DNA of 64,000 nucleotides from Candidatus Villigracilis affinis. GTDB taxonomy: Bacteria > Chloroflexota > Anaerolineae > Anaerolineales > Villigracilaceae. Both the position numbers and the translations under genes were made by a program. The stretch covers positions 1 through 64,000 of the forward strand of contig JADKEA010000002.1 of NCBI GenBank assembly GCA_016718275.1, given 5' to 3'. The notes beneath the pieces are model-generated. The model was given only the letters and a program-made list of their open reading frames with translations. It did not search any database and was not told the DNA's origin. This document shows positions 35,669 to 45,065 of the stretch, piece by piece; the first letter of the stretch is position 1, and each line of letters begins with the position of its first letter.

Positions 35669-36487
35669 ATGAGCAAACTTCACTTGCATCGTGTGTTTGG
35701 GGCTTTTTCCGTTTTTGTGTTGATCTCCCTGTCTTGTGGTCTGACTATTGATTTCGGACAGACGGCTCCCACCGCAGCCCCATTTCAATTGCCGACTGGG
35801 ATCGCCCCGGCAACAGCGGAGATCATACCGACTGCTCAACCGCAGCCGCCGCTTGCAACTGAATCGGTCATTCCCACGCTGGAAACTGATTCAGTTACGA
35901 CGGAACTTCCCAGCGATCTGGCAGCGGAAGTGCGCAATTATTACGAAATGGGATATCTGCCGTTTCAAAATGGGAAACTGTACGTGCTGGATGATTTTTC
36001 GAGATCGTCCCTGCCCTCCAAGATTTTTGACTTTTCGCGGACCGGTCAGGAGGCTCAGGATTTTGCGCTTTGGGCGGATATCGAATTGGATAGCAAAGGT
36101 TCCACCACCTATCCAAATTACACCGGGTGCGGGTTTGCCTATCGTGTGCAAAATAACAGCGACGGATACACGGCGATCCTGACCAACAACGCGGTGCGGA
36201 TGGGGTACTGCAAGAACGGCATGACCCAATGCGAATTGTTCGGCACCACCTTTGGCACCGGGGAGGTGAACGTCCGCAACGGGACGAAGGCGAAATTCCT
36301 CTTGACCATCAACAAGGATGTTGCGCATGTGCTTGTGGATGGCGCTCTGGTGGGGCAATATACACTTTTTACAACAAAGCTGTTGGGAATGGGTGAGATC
36401 TATTTCGGCGCAGTCTCAGACCTGAATGGCGGTTACTGGTCCAATTGTCAGATTTCGAATGTGCGGGTCTGGGAGTCAATCCCTTGA
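35669..36487 (+). CDS. Lipoprotein with a lectin-like (LamG-type) domain
   Basis: A 272-residue exported lipoprotein (lipobox LISLSCG near residue 23) with a Thr/Pro-rich linker to about 85. The remaining part has alternating strands, such as FALWADIELDS, GCGFAYRVQNNSDGYTAILTN and AHVLVDGALVGQYTLF, ending in WSNCQISNVRVWE, which resemble a concanavalin-like jelly roll. GGGAGGG precedes the ATG. Ligand unknown. Confidence 0.65.
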   Translation: MSKLHLHRVFGAFSVFVLISLSCGLTIDFGQTAPTAAPFQLPTGIAPATAEIIPTAQPQPPLATESVIPTLETDSVTTELPSDLAAEVRNYYEMGYLPFQNGKLYVLDDFSRSSLPSKIFDFSRTGQEAQDFALWADIELDSKGSTTYPNYTGCGFAYRVQNNSDGYTAILTNNAVRMGYCKNGMTQCELFGTTFGTGEVNVRNGTKAKFLLTINKDVAHVLVDGALVGQYTLFTTKLLGMGEIYFGAVSDLNGGYWSNCQISNVRVWESIP

Positions 36488-36547
36488 TAATGGATTGAAT
36501 GATTCTGGCAGTTGTGCGGGCGGGGTACAATAAAGCAGGAGAACAAC

Positions 36548-36814
36548 ATGGATAAGATAAAACCATTTGAGGTCATCTCTTCGAAATTCCAGATTTCAAG
36601 GGAAAGCGCCAAGTATTTTCTAGGCCGTGTGCAGAAAAGCTTCAAAACCGAAAAGCCGACCCATCAACTGATCCTCGATTTTATGAGCGGACAGAAATTC
36701 GATGAACTGCCCATGCCTTATCAGATCGCAAAGGCGATGAATGAGAAGGGTATCTGGGCTTATCCGCTGAATTCGGAGCCGCCTGAATTGGTGGATGATG
36801 AGGATCTTTATTAA
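36548..36814 (+). CDS. Small hypothetical protein (88 aa)
   Basis: An ATG at 36548 with AGGAG upstream and a TACAAT box at 36526-36531. The product is soluble, starts MDKIKPFEVI and ends in an acidic tail (PPELVDDEDLY). I do not recognise the family. The gene lies between the lectin-like lipoprotein and a shared terminator. Confidence 0.6.
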   Translation: MDKIKPFEVISSKFQISRESAKYFLGRVQKSFKTEKPTHQLILDFMSGQKFDELPMPYQIAKAMNEKGIWAYPLNSEPPELVDDEDLY

Positions 36815-36855
36815 TCTTGGAAAGAAAATTCCCGACATGACAGATTGAATCCAAA

Positions 36856-36902
36856 AAATAAACCTGCCCCGAGATCAAGATTTCGTGGGCAGGTTTATTT
36901 TT
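36856..36902. terminator. Terminator between converging genes
   Basis: A 14-bp stem (36856-36869 with 36887-36900) with a T run on the plus strand and an A run (T on the minus strand) before it. Confidence 0.88.
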
Positions 36903-36956
36903 AAGAGTAATTTAGAACGCTGAAAATGCAAAGGGTACTGATAATTATTTTGCCGA

Positions 36957-37931
36957 TCAGCGGCTGTCGCTTTTCAGATCGAGCCAATCCATTTCCTGCG
37001 GGGTCAATTGCACTTCACTTGCGAGGACATTCGCGTTAAATGTATCAATATTGGTGGAGCCCACCACCGCGAAGATATTCATGGGTTGATTTAATGCGAA
37101 GGCCAGCGCAATTTGAGCGGCGGTTAATCCCTTTTCACTTCCGAGGGCTGTTGCTCGATCCAGTCGTTGAAAATTTGGCTCGGATGCATACGTGCTGACG
37201 CAGACACGGTCCCATTCACGATCGCCGAAGGTATGGAGATTGTCACGGGTGAAACGCCCTGAGAAGAAACCGCTCGCCAGGGGCGACCATGCGAGAACTG
37301 GCAGTTGATTTTCAACATACCATTCTCTGGCTTTGCTGGCTGTAGAACCACTGATGCTGAGACACAGCGGCCACGGTTCTCCGAGCGCCTCTGCGAGGCC
37401 ATATTGCGGACTGCTCGCCACGAATGGCTCCAGCCCGTTTGCAAGGGCATAAGCATTTGCCGCTTCAATGCGTTGATGTGACCAGTTTGACCCGCCAAAT
37501 GCAAGGATCTTCCCAGCGCGGCGGTGTTCATTCAAAATATCAATGATCGGTTCCACGGGCTGACTTGGGTCATCTCGATGCAGAAGATACAGATCTACAT
37601 GATCGGTTTTTAGGCGGACAAGTGAATCGTGCAGGTCGGCGGTGATATCGAAAGGCGTGATGCGCTGACGGTCTGCCGAGGGGGCAGCGCCTTTGGTGAT
37701 AATGACGATCTTATCGCGCAGGCCGCGTGCCTGAAGCCAGCGCCCAATGATACGTTCGCTGTTGCCGCCGCTGTAGACATGGGCGGTGTCGATGGTGTTG
37801 CCGCCTAATGCGTAAACCTTATCGAGAAGCGCGAAGCTTTTGGTTTCATCGAGGTCGCTTCCGATCATCGTTGAGCCTTGCACAACGCGCGCTATGGGTT
37901 TATTGAGCCCGGGAATCTTTCCATATTGCAT
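36957..37931 (-). CDS. Aldo/keto reductase
   Basis: A 324-residue NADPH-dependent oxidoreductase. The catalytic tetrad is visible as NTIDTAHVYSGG (Asp and Tyr), IVIITKG (Lys) and VDLYLLHRDD (His). The late AFALNQPMNIFAVVGST segment binds the cofactor. It starts six bases after the rsmA stop and ends the LCP-rsmA-reductase operon. Substrate unknown. Confidence 0.9.
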   Translation of the reverse strand: MQYGKIPGLNKPIARVVQGSTMIGSDLDETKSFALLDKVYALGGNTIDTAHVYSGGNSERIIGRWLQARGLRDKIVIITKGAAPSADRQRITPFDITADLHDSLVRLKTDHVDLYLLHRDDPSQPVEPIIDILNEHRRAGKILAFGGSNWSHQRIEAANAYALANGLEPFVASSPQYGLAEALGEPWPLCLSISGSTASKAREWYVENQLPVLAWSPLASGFFSGRFTRDNLHTFGDREWDRVCVSTYASEPNFQRLDRATALGSEKGLTAAQIALAFALNQPMNIFAVVGSTNIDTFNANVLASEVQLTPQEMDWLDLKSDSR

Positions 37932-37937
37932 AATGCC

Positions 37938-38774
37938 TCATCTCTTTTCACACAATCCCTTCCATTCTTCAATGGACAGGGTTTCTGCGCGGCGCATGAA
38001 ATCAATTCCCGCGGAAGTTAGCAATATCTCGGCGTTTTGCGGCGAGATATGCAAGCCAGCGGAGAGGGAGTTGCGCAATGTTTTTCGCTTTTGGGCAAAA
38101 CCCGCTTTGATCAGTTTGAAAAAAATATCCAGCAATTCAACAGGGATGAGCGGCTCTTTGTGAATATCGATCCGCAGGATGGCGGAATCCACTTTGGGGG
38201 CGGGGTGAAAGGAATTCGCGGGGATCTTTGCAGCGATGCTGGGCGCGCCATAAACTTGCACGCTCAACGCCAGCAGGCTGAGGTCGCCGGGCCTGGCACA
38301 GATGCGTTCGGCAACTTCCTTTTGGATGGTCAATACCACACGGCGCGGCTTGGGGTTGCTTTCGAGCAGGTGACGGATGATGGCAGATGTGATGTTGTAA
38401 GGGATGTTCGCAACGACAAGGTAATCGGGTTGATCGATGATTTCTGAAATGCTGAGTTCAAGGATGTCGCCGTGGATGACATGGACATTTTGATAAGGCT
38501 TGAGAACTGCCCGTAGTGGGGCAAGCAGGTCAGGGTCCAGTTCGACCGCCGTCACTTTTTGGGCAGAGACTGCCAGATACCGAGTCAAACTGCCGAGGCC
38601 GGGACCAATCTCAAGGACACAGTCATCCCTTTGAATCTCGGCGGCAAGTGCGATCTTTTCGAGCGCGGATGAGTCTTGTAAAAAATTTTGGCCAAGGCTT
38701 TTATCGGCACGCAAATTGAATCGTTTGAGAACGGCGGAGGCATCGAGCGGCGGAATGGAACTGAAATTGCTCAT
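37938..38774 (-). CDS. rsmA: 16S rRNA (adenine1518/1519-N6)-dimethyltransferase
   Basis: A 278-residue KsgA/RsmA enzyme that dimethylates two adjacent adenines of 16S rRNA. SLGQNFLQD, VLEIGPGLGSLTRYLA and VVANIPYNITSAIIRHLLE (motif IV NIPY) are diagnostic, with the C-terminal KRKTLRNSL. Its ATG overlaps the upstream LCP stop (ATGA). Confidence 0.96.
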   Translation of the reverse strand: MSNFSSIPPLDASAVLKRFNLRADKSLGQNFLQDSSALEKIALAAEIQRDDCVLEIGPGLGSLTRYLAVSAQKVTAVELDPDLLAPLRAVLKPYQNVHVIHGDILELSISEIIDQPDYLVVANIPYNITSAIIRHLLESNPKPRRVVLTIQKEVAERICARPGDLSLLALSVQVYGAPSIAAKIPANSFHPAPKVDSAILRIDIHKEPLIPVELLDIFFKLIKAGFAQKRKTLRNSLSAGLHISPQNAEILLTSAGIDFMRRAETLSIEEWKGLCEKR

Positions 38775-39898
38775 TCGCAGATGATCTCTTCTTCGTCTTC
38801 TTCATCGGTGGTGATGGCGTTGGGTTCGGGCCATGTGCCTGCCTGAAAGCGTGAAGTGTAATCACGCAGGACGCTGAAATCCACATCCCAGTAAAAGACA
38901 TTCTTTTTGAATACGGGATCGTAAATGCGGCTTTCCTTGAATAGCTCCTGGGGGAAGCTAGCGAAGGTGATATTTTCAGGCGGGAGTTTTGTGCCGAGAC
39001 ATGCAAGCTGCCCAAGCTGTTCAGGCGTGAAATCGGTGAGGATGTTATCTTGAAATGAATCGATCAGGTCGGGAATCTTTGTGACGACTTTGGGGCTGGC
39101 GAGTTTTTGGCGCAGCGCGCACAGCACGCGGTTTTGATTGCTGGCCCGTTCAAATACGCCTTCTTCACGATTGCGCGCAACCTTGAGCGCCTGGTCGCCA
39201 TTGAGATGATGCTTGCCGATGGGCAGGCCTGTGTTTTGAGCGGCATTGTCATCGGGCACGTTGAGATCAATCCCCTCCACTGCATTGACGACGTTGACGA
39301 AAGTACGCATGTTGACTGCGACATAATGATCCACTTGCGCGCCGAAGTTGAGATTGAGTGTAAGCGAGAGCAGCCCAGGCCCTGCGCTGGGATCGTCCCA
39401 ATAATGAAAGCCATCGCCGGGCTGACCGTAGAGATAGGCTTGATTTAGTTTTTCGTGGTCCTGCCCATTCAGGTTATCTGAGATGTATGGAATTTCCACC
39501 CAAAGATCGCGGGGGAATTCAAGCACTGAAACCTTTGGCGTGACAAAATCGATGCGCACAAGGCGGATCACATCTCCAAGACCGTATTGATAATTGTCTG
39601 AGCGTGAGTCTGCCCCAACGGCAACCACGTGCATGACGCTGGTTGTACCGCCGCAGCCTGCGTATGGAGTTGGGGTGGTAAAAGAAAGCGTTGGCACAAG
39701 GGTCACCATGCCCACGGGCGAGGTCGCGGCTGGTGTCCATGTTGGTGGCATGGTCTGTGCGGCGATGGGAAGTGATGGCCCAAGCGGCTGGGTTATAAAT
39801 GCCCGATAGCTTCGGAATGCATAAATTCCTGCCGCGCTGATAAGCACAAGGGCAACAATTGAAAGAACGGCAATGATCTGTTTTTGACTTCGTGTCAT
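38771..39898 (-). CDS. LytR-CpsA-Psr (LCP) family protein
   Basis: A 375-residue protein with one N-terminal membrane helix, a Thr/Pro linker, and the LCP domain: VVAVGADSRSD, DVIRLVRIDF, SVLEFPRDLWV and the later ALKVARNREEG. LCP enzymes transfer undecaprenyl-linked polymers to peptidoglycan or proteins. The tail is very acidic (TTDEEDEEE). It is the first gene of the operon with rsmA. Confidence 0.88.
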   Translation of the reverse strand: MTRSQKQIIAVLSIVALVLISAAGIYAFRSYRAFITQPLGPSLPIAAQTMPPTWTPAATSPVGMVTLVPTLSFTTPTPYAGCGGTTSVMHVVAVGADSRSDNYQYGLGDVIRLVRIDFVTPKVSVLEFPRDLWVEIPYISDNLNGQDHEKLNQAYLYGQPGDGFHYWDDPSAGPGLLSLTLNLNFGAQVDHYVAVNMRTFVNVVNAVEGIDLNVPDDNAAQNTGLPIGKHHLNGDQALKVARNREEGVFERASNQNRVLCALRQKLASPKVVTKIPDLIDSFQDNILTDFTPEQLGQLACLGTKLPPENITFASFPQELFKESRIYDPVFKKNVFYWDVDFSVLRDYTSRFQAGTWPEPNAITTDEEDEEEIICE

Positions 39899-39964
39899 GT
39901 TTTCTTATTCATCCTGAGCGGAGTGGCGGGTGTTCTTCGGGGAATGTAGTTGAAGGACAAGAGT

Positions 39965-41182
39965 TTACTTCAAAAAATAGGGGATCTCAGCGGGCGCAGG
40001 CGCGAGGAAATATACAGTGACCCAGCCTGTCATATCCTGGATCGCACCGTCATCGAATCCGAGGTCGATCCATTTTGTGCGCGGCACACCGAGCAGCGTT
40101 TCGATGATCGGGCCGCCGCCTGTATCGCCGATGGTGGCTGTACCGTATCCGGGGATATACACCCGCATGCCAGCAAGATAGCTGTAGATCGAATAATCCA
40201 CCGCCACGATGCCGTAGCCTGCCCGCGCTCCACTGGCTGTGCCATAAGAACAACTGCCCGTCCCAGATTCGCATGGCGAGTACACCGTTGCGTACATTTC
40301 AACAGCGGTCCAGTATTCGCCTGAAACCCCGGGCAAAGGAGACATTACGATCTGTTCGCCGCTTTTTACAATGCGCGGCTGCGGTTCACGTGCAACGATC
40401 TCCTCCTCCAATTGGCGGCTTACTTCCTGCCCGTCTTCATATCGGATTCGCGTACGGGTCATCGTAATACCATTGACACCGGACTGGATCAATTCCTCCT
40501 GCCCGAGCGGTACATCGATTGAGCTGACCTTTTGCGTTTCAAATGGGATTGGCTCGAGCGCCACGCTGATGATCTCTTGAACGCGTACCACGCGGATCTG
40601 ACCATCAACGGGCAGCGCTTCGCCCTCAAGCGGGAAACTGGTATCTAAACCGATGAGCGGAATCCCAGCTTCGGCAAGTGCTCCGCCCACTGTCCTTGCG
40701 GCAGAGCGGATATTCACAACGTCCGCGCCAATTTGAACGGTCAGGTCACGCGCGGGTGTGAAGGTCACATTCAATGAGGTTATGATGGGCGTCTCAGCAG
40801 GCGGGTCGATCAAATCTGCCGCCCCAAGGACGTAACCCGCCTCGGTCAACGCCTGCCCCACCGTAGGCGCAGAAGTTTGAAGGGTTTGCGTTCCCAGTGG
40901 CGTGGTCAGGGTCAGTTCCACCGCACGACGCAGCTGCAACTGGATGGAATCCACGGAGGGCAGCGGCTGATCCATGGGGAACGAAACGCCGTTGACCAAA
41001 ACGCGGTCTGCTTGTTGTGGAGTAATGCCGTTTTGCGTGAGCAAAACCAGAGGCACCCGTGAATCGGATGCAACGACTTGCACCTGGCCGCCGTCAATGA
41101 TTGTGATGGATGGGGAAGTGGTTGACTGGCAGGCGCTCAACAACATTGCGAACGAAAGCGCCAGCCATCGCAGGAATTTCAT
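39965..41182 (-). CDS. Lipoprotein with DUF348, G5 and 3D domains
   Basis: A 405-residue envelope protein (lipobox LLSACQ near 18). Residues about 30-230 contain DUF348 repeats (APTVGQALTEAGYVLG; ARTVGGALAEAGIPL), then a G5 domain (about 205-285), and a C-terminal 3D domain with the Asp residues in GIVAVDYSIY, IGDTGG and DLGFDDG. This order is that of YabE/resuscitation-type proteins and 3D-domain transglycosylases that remodel peptidoglycan. The start follows TATAAT by six bases. Confidence 0.88.
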   Translation of the reverse strand: MKFLRWLALSFAMLLSACQSTTSPSITIIDGGQVQVVASDSRVPLVLLTQNGITPQQADRVLVNGVSFPMDQPLPSVDSIQLQLRRAVELTLTTPLGTQTLQTSAPTVGQALTEAGYVLGAADLIDPPAETPIITSLNVTFTPARDLTVQIGADVVNIRSAARTVGGALAEAGIPLIGLDTSFPLEGEALPVDGQIRVVRVQEIISVALEPIPFETQKVSSIDVPLGQEELIQSGVNGITMTRTRIRYEDGQEVSRQLEEEIVAREPQPRIVKSGEQIVMSPLPGVSGEYWTAVEMYATVYSPCESGTGSCSYGTASGARAGYGIVAVDYSIYSYLAGMRVYIPGYGTATIGDTGGGPIIETLLGVPRTKWIDLGFDDGAIQDMTGWVTVYFLAPAPAEIPYFLK

Positions 41183-41194
41183 TTGGTAATTATA
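41183..41194 (-). promoter_or_regulatory. TATAAT box six bases before the DUF348/G5 gene start
   Basis: On the minus strand TATAAT (41194-41189) is followed by TACCAA and ATG. There is no purine-rich ribosome-binding site. Confidence 0.65.
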
Positions 41195-41323
41195 AACTAC
41201 CCTCTATCATTGCAGTTTCGCTATCCCATCCACAGTGAAAGAATTGGTAAAACTGCCCATTGAAAATGATTCGGAAAATATGTAAACTAACTTTATCCTA
41301 AATACCAGAAAAGGAGATTCGAT

Positions 41324-41725
41324 ATGAGAAAGGTTTTCAGCACGATCATGCTTGTGTGTATGTTCATAGTTACTGCTTGTGGTGGGAACAGGCCGTCCAC
41401 AAAGCTTAAAGTGGATATGGTGGAATTTATCTTCACTCCAGCCGAATTTGTCATCCCCGCCGGGCAGGAAATTACCATCACCGCTGTCAATAATGGAGCG
41501 GTGATTCATGAATTCGTCATCATGAATTTCGGTCAAACCATCGGTGATGATTTCGGCGACGAAGATGAGGGCAATATCTATTGGGAGGTCGAGGCGGAAC
41601 CCGGTAAAACCGTCACCGCAACCTTCACTGCGCCCACCGAGCCAGGCGAGTATCAAGTCGTGTGTGGCACAGAAGGGCATTTTATTGCGGGCATGGTTGG
41701 CAAGCTGACCGTTGTTGCACCGTAA
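41324..41725 (+). CDS. Cupredoxin-domain lipoprotein
   Basis: A 133-residue lipoprotein (lipobox IVTACG near 19) with a small copper-binding fold. Ligand candidates are the His in VIHEFVI and the Cys, His and Met in VVCGTEGHFIAGM, which is the type 1 copper pattern. It could carry electrons in the envelope or bind copper. AAAAGGAG precedes the ATG and a strong terminator follows. Confidence 0.87.
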   Translation: MRKVFSTIMLVCMFIVTACGGNRPSTKLKVDMVEFIFTPAEFVIPAGQEITITAVNNGAVIHEFVIMNFGQTIGDDFGDEDEGNIYWEVEAEPGKTVTATFTAPTEPGEYQVVCGTEGHFIAGMVGKLTVVAP

Positions 41726-41741
41726 TCGAATTACATCAAGC

Positions 41742-41781
41742 AACAACCGCCGAATGATACACATCATTCGGCGGTTGTTTT
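41742..41781 (+). terminator. Rho-independent terminator, 17-bp perfect stem
   Basis: A perfect 17-bp stem (41742-41758 with 41763-41779), loop ACAC, followed by TTT. Confidence 0.92.
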
Positions 41782-41785
41782 CGGA

Positions 41786-41797
41786 TACAATCAGCGC
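41786..41797 (+). promoter_or_regulatory. TACAAT box six bases before the SpoU start
   Basis: TACAAT at 41786-41791, then CAGCGC, then ATG at 41798. The box begins seven bases after the terminator stem. Confidence 0.6.
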
Positions 41798-42568
41798 ATG
41801 GATTTGATCACCAGCCTCGCCAATCCGCTTGTTAAACATGCGCGTGCATTGCGCCAAAAGAAAACCCGTACTGAAACGGGTCTCTTTCTCGTGGAAGGCA
41901 TACATCATGTCGGCGAAGCCATCGAAGCGGATTGGAAAATCGAATCCGTCCTGTATGCGCCAGACTTGTTAACCAGTTCTTTTGCGCGTGAATTGATCTC
42001 CCGTCTCAAGATTCCGCCGCAGCCTGTTTCTGTTTCTGTGATGGAATCGCTGGCTGATAAGGAAAACCCGCAGGGCATCATTGCTTTGGTCCATTCGCGC
42101 CGCACACAGCTGTCTGAAATAAAAACATTTTCCCGCGCTGTTGCGCTCGTTTCCCCGCAGGACCCGGGCAATGTCGGCACCATCCTGCGAACCATGGATG
42201 CGGTCGATGCGGATGTGCTCTTTCTGCTCGAAGGCGGCGTGGAGCTATATCATCCCACCGTTGTCCGCGCCAGCATGGGGACGTTGTTCTGGAAGCCGAT
42301 TGTTCAAGCTTCCTTCAATGAATTTATCGAATGGTCGCACAAGGGAAAATATCAGCTCATCGGCACATCGGCTAAAGCAGATGTGGATTACAACACCTTT
42401 ATCCCTCAAACCCCATGGGTTTTAATGTTGGGCAATGAACAAAAAGGACTCACCAGGGAACAATCCTCCGCCTGTGATGTGACCGTCTCCCTGCCCATGA
42501 AGGGAAGAGTCAGTTCTTTAAATCTCGCTGTCGCTGCTGGCGTGTTGTTGTATCAATTCGGGGGATAG
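41798..42568 (+). CDS. SpoU/TrmH-family RNA 2'-O-methyltransferase
   Basis: A 256-residue SPOUT enzyme. The N-terminal part (LANPLVKHARALRQKKTR, LFLVEGIHHV) is the substrate-binding domain. The knotted domain has SPQDPGNVGTILRT (motif 1), MLGNEQKGLT (motif 2) and SLNLAVAAGVLLY (motif 3). It methylates rRNA or tRNA; which site is not clear. Confidence 0.92.
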   Translation: MDLITSLANPLVKHARALRQKKTRTETGLFLVEGIHHVGEAIEADWKIESVLYAPDLLTSSFARELISRLKIPPQPVSVSVMESLADKENPQGIIALVHSRRTQLSEIKTFSRAVALVSPQDPGNVGTILRTMDAVDADVLFLLEGGVELYHPTVVRASMGTLFWKPIVQASFNEFIEWSHKGKYQLIGTSAKADVDYNTFIPQTPWVLMLGNEQKGLTREQSSACDVTVSLPMKGRVSSLNLAVAAGVLLYQFGG

Positions 42569-42588
42569 GACATCATCGTTTTCTTTGA

Positions 42589-42951
42589 TCATTCCTGGCT
42601 ATAAATAATCTCATTGGGTTCCGGGTCCAGGTTGAACTGTACTGCCTTTATAGTGCTCCATCCCAATAAATAAGCTTTGCAAACACGATGCATGCCGTCC
42701 ATCACCCAGCCCGCTGAGGACAAAATCACCGGGTGATCGAAATTGGCTTCGTAAATTCGTTTTGCGTGATCAGCCACTCTTCGGCAAGTGGGGTTTTCAT
42801 CGGGGGCGGCTCCAAACCAGGAAACTTCATCCAGATTTGATATGCTTTCCAACGGCACATCTTTGATGGGCAGTTGGCCTGCTATTTCCCATAACTTTTC
42901 GACATCCCAAATTCGTTTAATGCCATCCGTGGTGTTTGTAAATGTTTGCAT
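42589..42951 (-). CDS. ParB-like hypothetical protein
   Basis: A 120-residue protein whose VMDGMHRVCKAYLLGWSTIKAVQF recalls the DGxHRxxA core of ParB/sulfiredoxin-like domains. No DNA-binding helix-turn-helix is present. GGAG precedes the ATG. Function unknown. Confidence 0.6.
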   Translation of the reverse strand: MQTFTNTTDGIKRIWDVEKLWEIAGQLPIKDVPLESISNLDEVSWFGAAPDENPTCRRVADHAKRIYEANFDHPVILSSAGWVMDGMHRVCKAYLLGWSTIKAVQFNLDPEPNEIIYSQE

Positions 42952-43078
42952 GCTTCTCCATTTATCCCGTTCGCATTAAGTTCTTATCGAATTGATTCCA
43001 GCAACCTGCAGGCTTCGTGCGCCTGGAAATTTCGAATGTCTTTCCATGTAAAAACTGGATAGTATTGGGTAAGTTTAA

Positions 43079-43116
43079 CATAAAAGACGGGCGAGTATTT
43101 TCGTCCGTCTTTTATG
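43079..43116. terminator. Terminator hairpin, bidirectional in form
   Basis: CATAAAAGACGG pairs with CCGTCTTTTATG, with further inner pairing. It lies directly after the minus-strand kinase-like gene. Confidence 0.8.
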
Positions 43117-43136
43117 AGCAAATTTCAAATTGATGT

Positions 43137-43805
43137 CTATCTGTGAGCATGATCACAGTTCAAGACTTCGGAAACAGTCTCTGCCAAAATGCGGTCAACC
43201 ACAATGGAGTCGGTGGTGGGCTTGTCGATCTCGAAGCTGCTGACTGGGACCTTCGCAATATCGACCAGCCAATTCGTCGCCAGATCGGGTGAGATCTTAC
43301 CTGTGTTCAAGACCATATCGAAGGCGTGGATCGAATCCCAGGGTATCTTGTAAAATTCCTCGACGAAGGCTACCCTTGTTTTGTCACTTTTTTTTACCGC
43401 TGTTTCCGCCTGTTCGAATGATAGTCCCTGCTGTTCCATGACGCGTCCAACCCGCACAGGGAAGGGCGCCTGCAGACGCACATGGATGACATCTGCAAAT
43501 CCGCCTAGTACTTCAAATCCGCTGCGTCCGAGGATCACCACATGGCCATGATGTGCGACGGCTTGTATCACCTGATTGAGCATGTTCGCCATGACATCAC
43601 GCTGCTTTTCCCGCTGCGCATCGAAACGCTCCCAAAACGTAGGCAGGGACGAGAACTCTTTGTCGAATTCCACATACCCATACTGGGTGAGAATGGTACC
43701 GATAAATTTTTGATCCACAAAATGATAGTCCAGGGCCTGAGCTACCTTGCGGGCGATGGCATCGCCCTCGCTGCCGAATTCTCTGGAAATGGTGATCACG
43801 GACAT
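43137..43805 (-). CDS. Cytidylate kinase-like family protein
   Basis: A 222-residue P-loop-like protein of the AAA_26/cytidylate-kinase-like family: ITISREFGSEGDAIARKVAQAL at the N terminus, a middle helix FWERFDAQREKQRDV, and HVVILGRSGFEVL. The family's substrate is not firmly known. GGAGG precedes the ATG. Confidence 0.85.
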   Translation of the reverse strand: MSVITISREFGSEGDAIARKVAQALDYHFVDQKFIGTILTQYGYVEFDKEFSSLPTFWERFDAQREKQRDVMANMLNQVIQAVAHHGHVVILGRSGFEVLGGFADVIHVRLQAPFPVRVGRVMEQQGLSFEQAETAVKKSDKTRVAFVEEFYKIPWDSIHAFDMVLNTGKISPDLATNWLVDIAKVPVSSFEIDKPTTDSIVVDRILAETVSEVLNCDHAHR

Positions 43806-44226
43806 GATGCGCCTCCATCCTCATCAAACAGGTTTCGAAAATATCGCAAGGTCAGGCTCCCCGTTCAGGTTGTTTCGAGTTGCCGACGGGCAGAGAAATG
43901 CCGCGGAACCGATTAAATTATTGCACGAACTTCAGGCTTTTTCAAGAAATGCCCCTGAAAATGGTTTGCGAAAACTTTTAAGCCATATTTGCTCAATATT
44001 GAAAGATACGGAATAACATCGACAAACTTTCTGTCCTGATCTGTCTTCAGCAGGTATTTTAGGATCGCCGTACATTCCTGGCCGCTTATTGCAATTGCTT
44101 ATTCAATTAAATAACAGGCGGTCAGCTGCTATCAGGTTTCATAAGGCGGGAATTTTTGAAAATCGTAATTTTTTCAAGCGTTGAATGCTTTTGTCTGGTT
44201 AAGAATTTGTGCTAATCGCGGGTTTT
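43806..44226. other. Intergenic stretch at the array edge
   Basis: About 420 AT-rich bases without a convincing gene, RNA or hairpin. It separates ordinary chromosomal genes from the cassette array; the short open frames in it resemble nothing I know. Confidence 0.5.
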
Positions 44227-44237
44227 GTTATGGCAAT

Positions 44238-45045
44238 TTAAAGGACCGAGCGTGCTTTATCAAGTGTGTATCTTATCAAATCTAATGTTTGATTTATGGC
44301 ATCTGTGCTGGCTGGTAGTTGCGGATTATGTCGTCCAATCCAAGCTTGGTCAATTATTCCATGCCAATTCTCACCTTGGGTCTCCTTTACCCAGGCTGAT
44401 GCTTTGCGTTTTGAAACAATATCACCAAATTCGAGTGTGTAAATTATGCGGCATAGGGAAAGCACCGTGTAGGACTGATATCCTTGATGAACAATCTCGT
44501 TTGGGATCGTTAAGGATTTGTGTGGCCCAACCATGTAGGGCTGGCAACATTGCTTGTCGAAGTTCATCAGGTGAGATAGGGTCAATTAATGTAGTTGGAT
44601 CAGGACCCATTATTACGATGCCGCATTTGCGTAAAATATAGCGATGAATATTCCAGGTTTCATCGTTGTGAACCATTTTAAGACGCTCGCCGAATCCGCG
44701 CTCGATATTAGGGAAGTTTGTGTGTTCGGGATCGTGTCGCCGAAGTGCGTGTTTTGAAACGTATGAACCCTCCAAATTAGTAGACCATTGGGTGTCCAGA
44801 AGATTAATGCGCTCGTGCATCATTTGCAGTACAGAAAAGGTATCGGCTTCGATTGCGTCATCAGTGACTACGACAAAGTCAATATCGCTATCTTGATCGA
44901 AGTCACCATTTGCTAATGACCCTTCCAGATACATGCCTGCTAAACGTCCGTCCAAAATACGTTGCACGTCTTTAAGTAAATCTTGAAGCACGACATTAAC
45001 TTCTGGTAAATGTGCAAGGATATTATTTTCTTGGCTTGGATTCAT
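44238..45045 (-). CDS. Aminoglycoside-type nucleotidyltransferase with DUF4111 (frameshifted cassette gene)
   Basis: A protein of about 268 residues when one base is ignored. The start MNPSQENN at 45045 has AGGA eight bases upstream. MYLEGSLANGDFDQDSDIDFVVV is the nucleotidyltransferase motif (GS..D.D) of AadA-like adenylyltransferases. The C-terminal DUF4111 helices are split between two frames. Dropping one T from the run at 44500-44502 joins WATQILNDP to NEIVHQGYQSYTVLSLCRI. Whether it confers resistance to any aminoglycoside cannot be judged. Confidence 0.8.
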
Positions 45046-45065
45046 GTGGTCAATCCTTTGCGAGT

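Noticed and set aside
43747..44016. Plus-strand frame of 89 codons at the edge of the cassette array
   Set aside because: It begins inside the kinase-like gene on the other strand, has no ribosome-binding site, and its product matches nothing I know.
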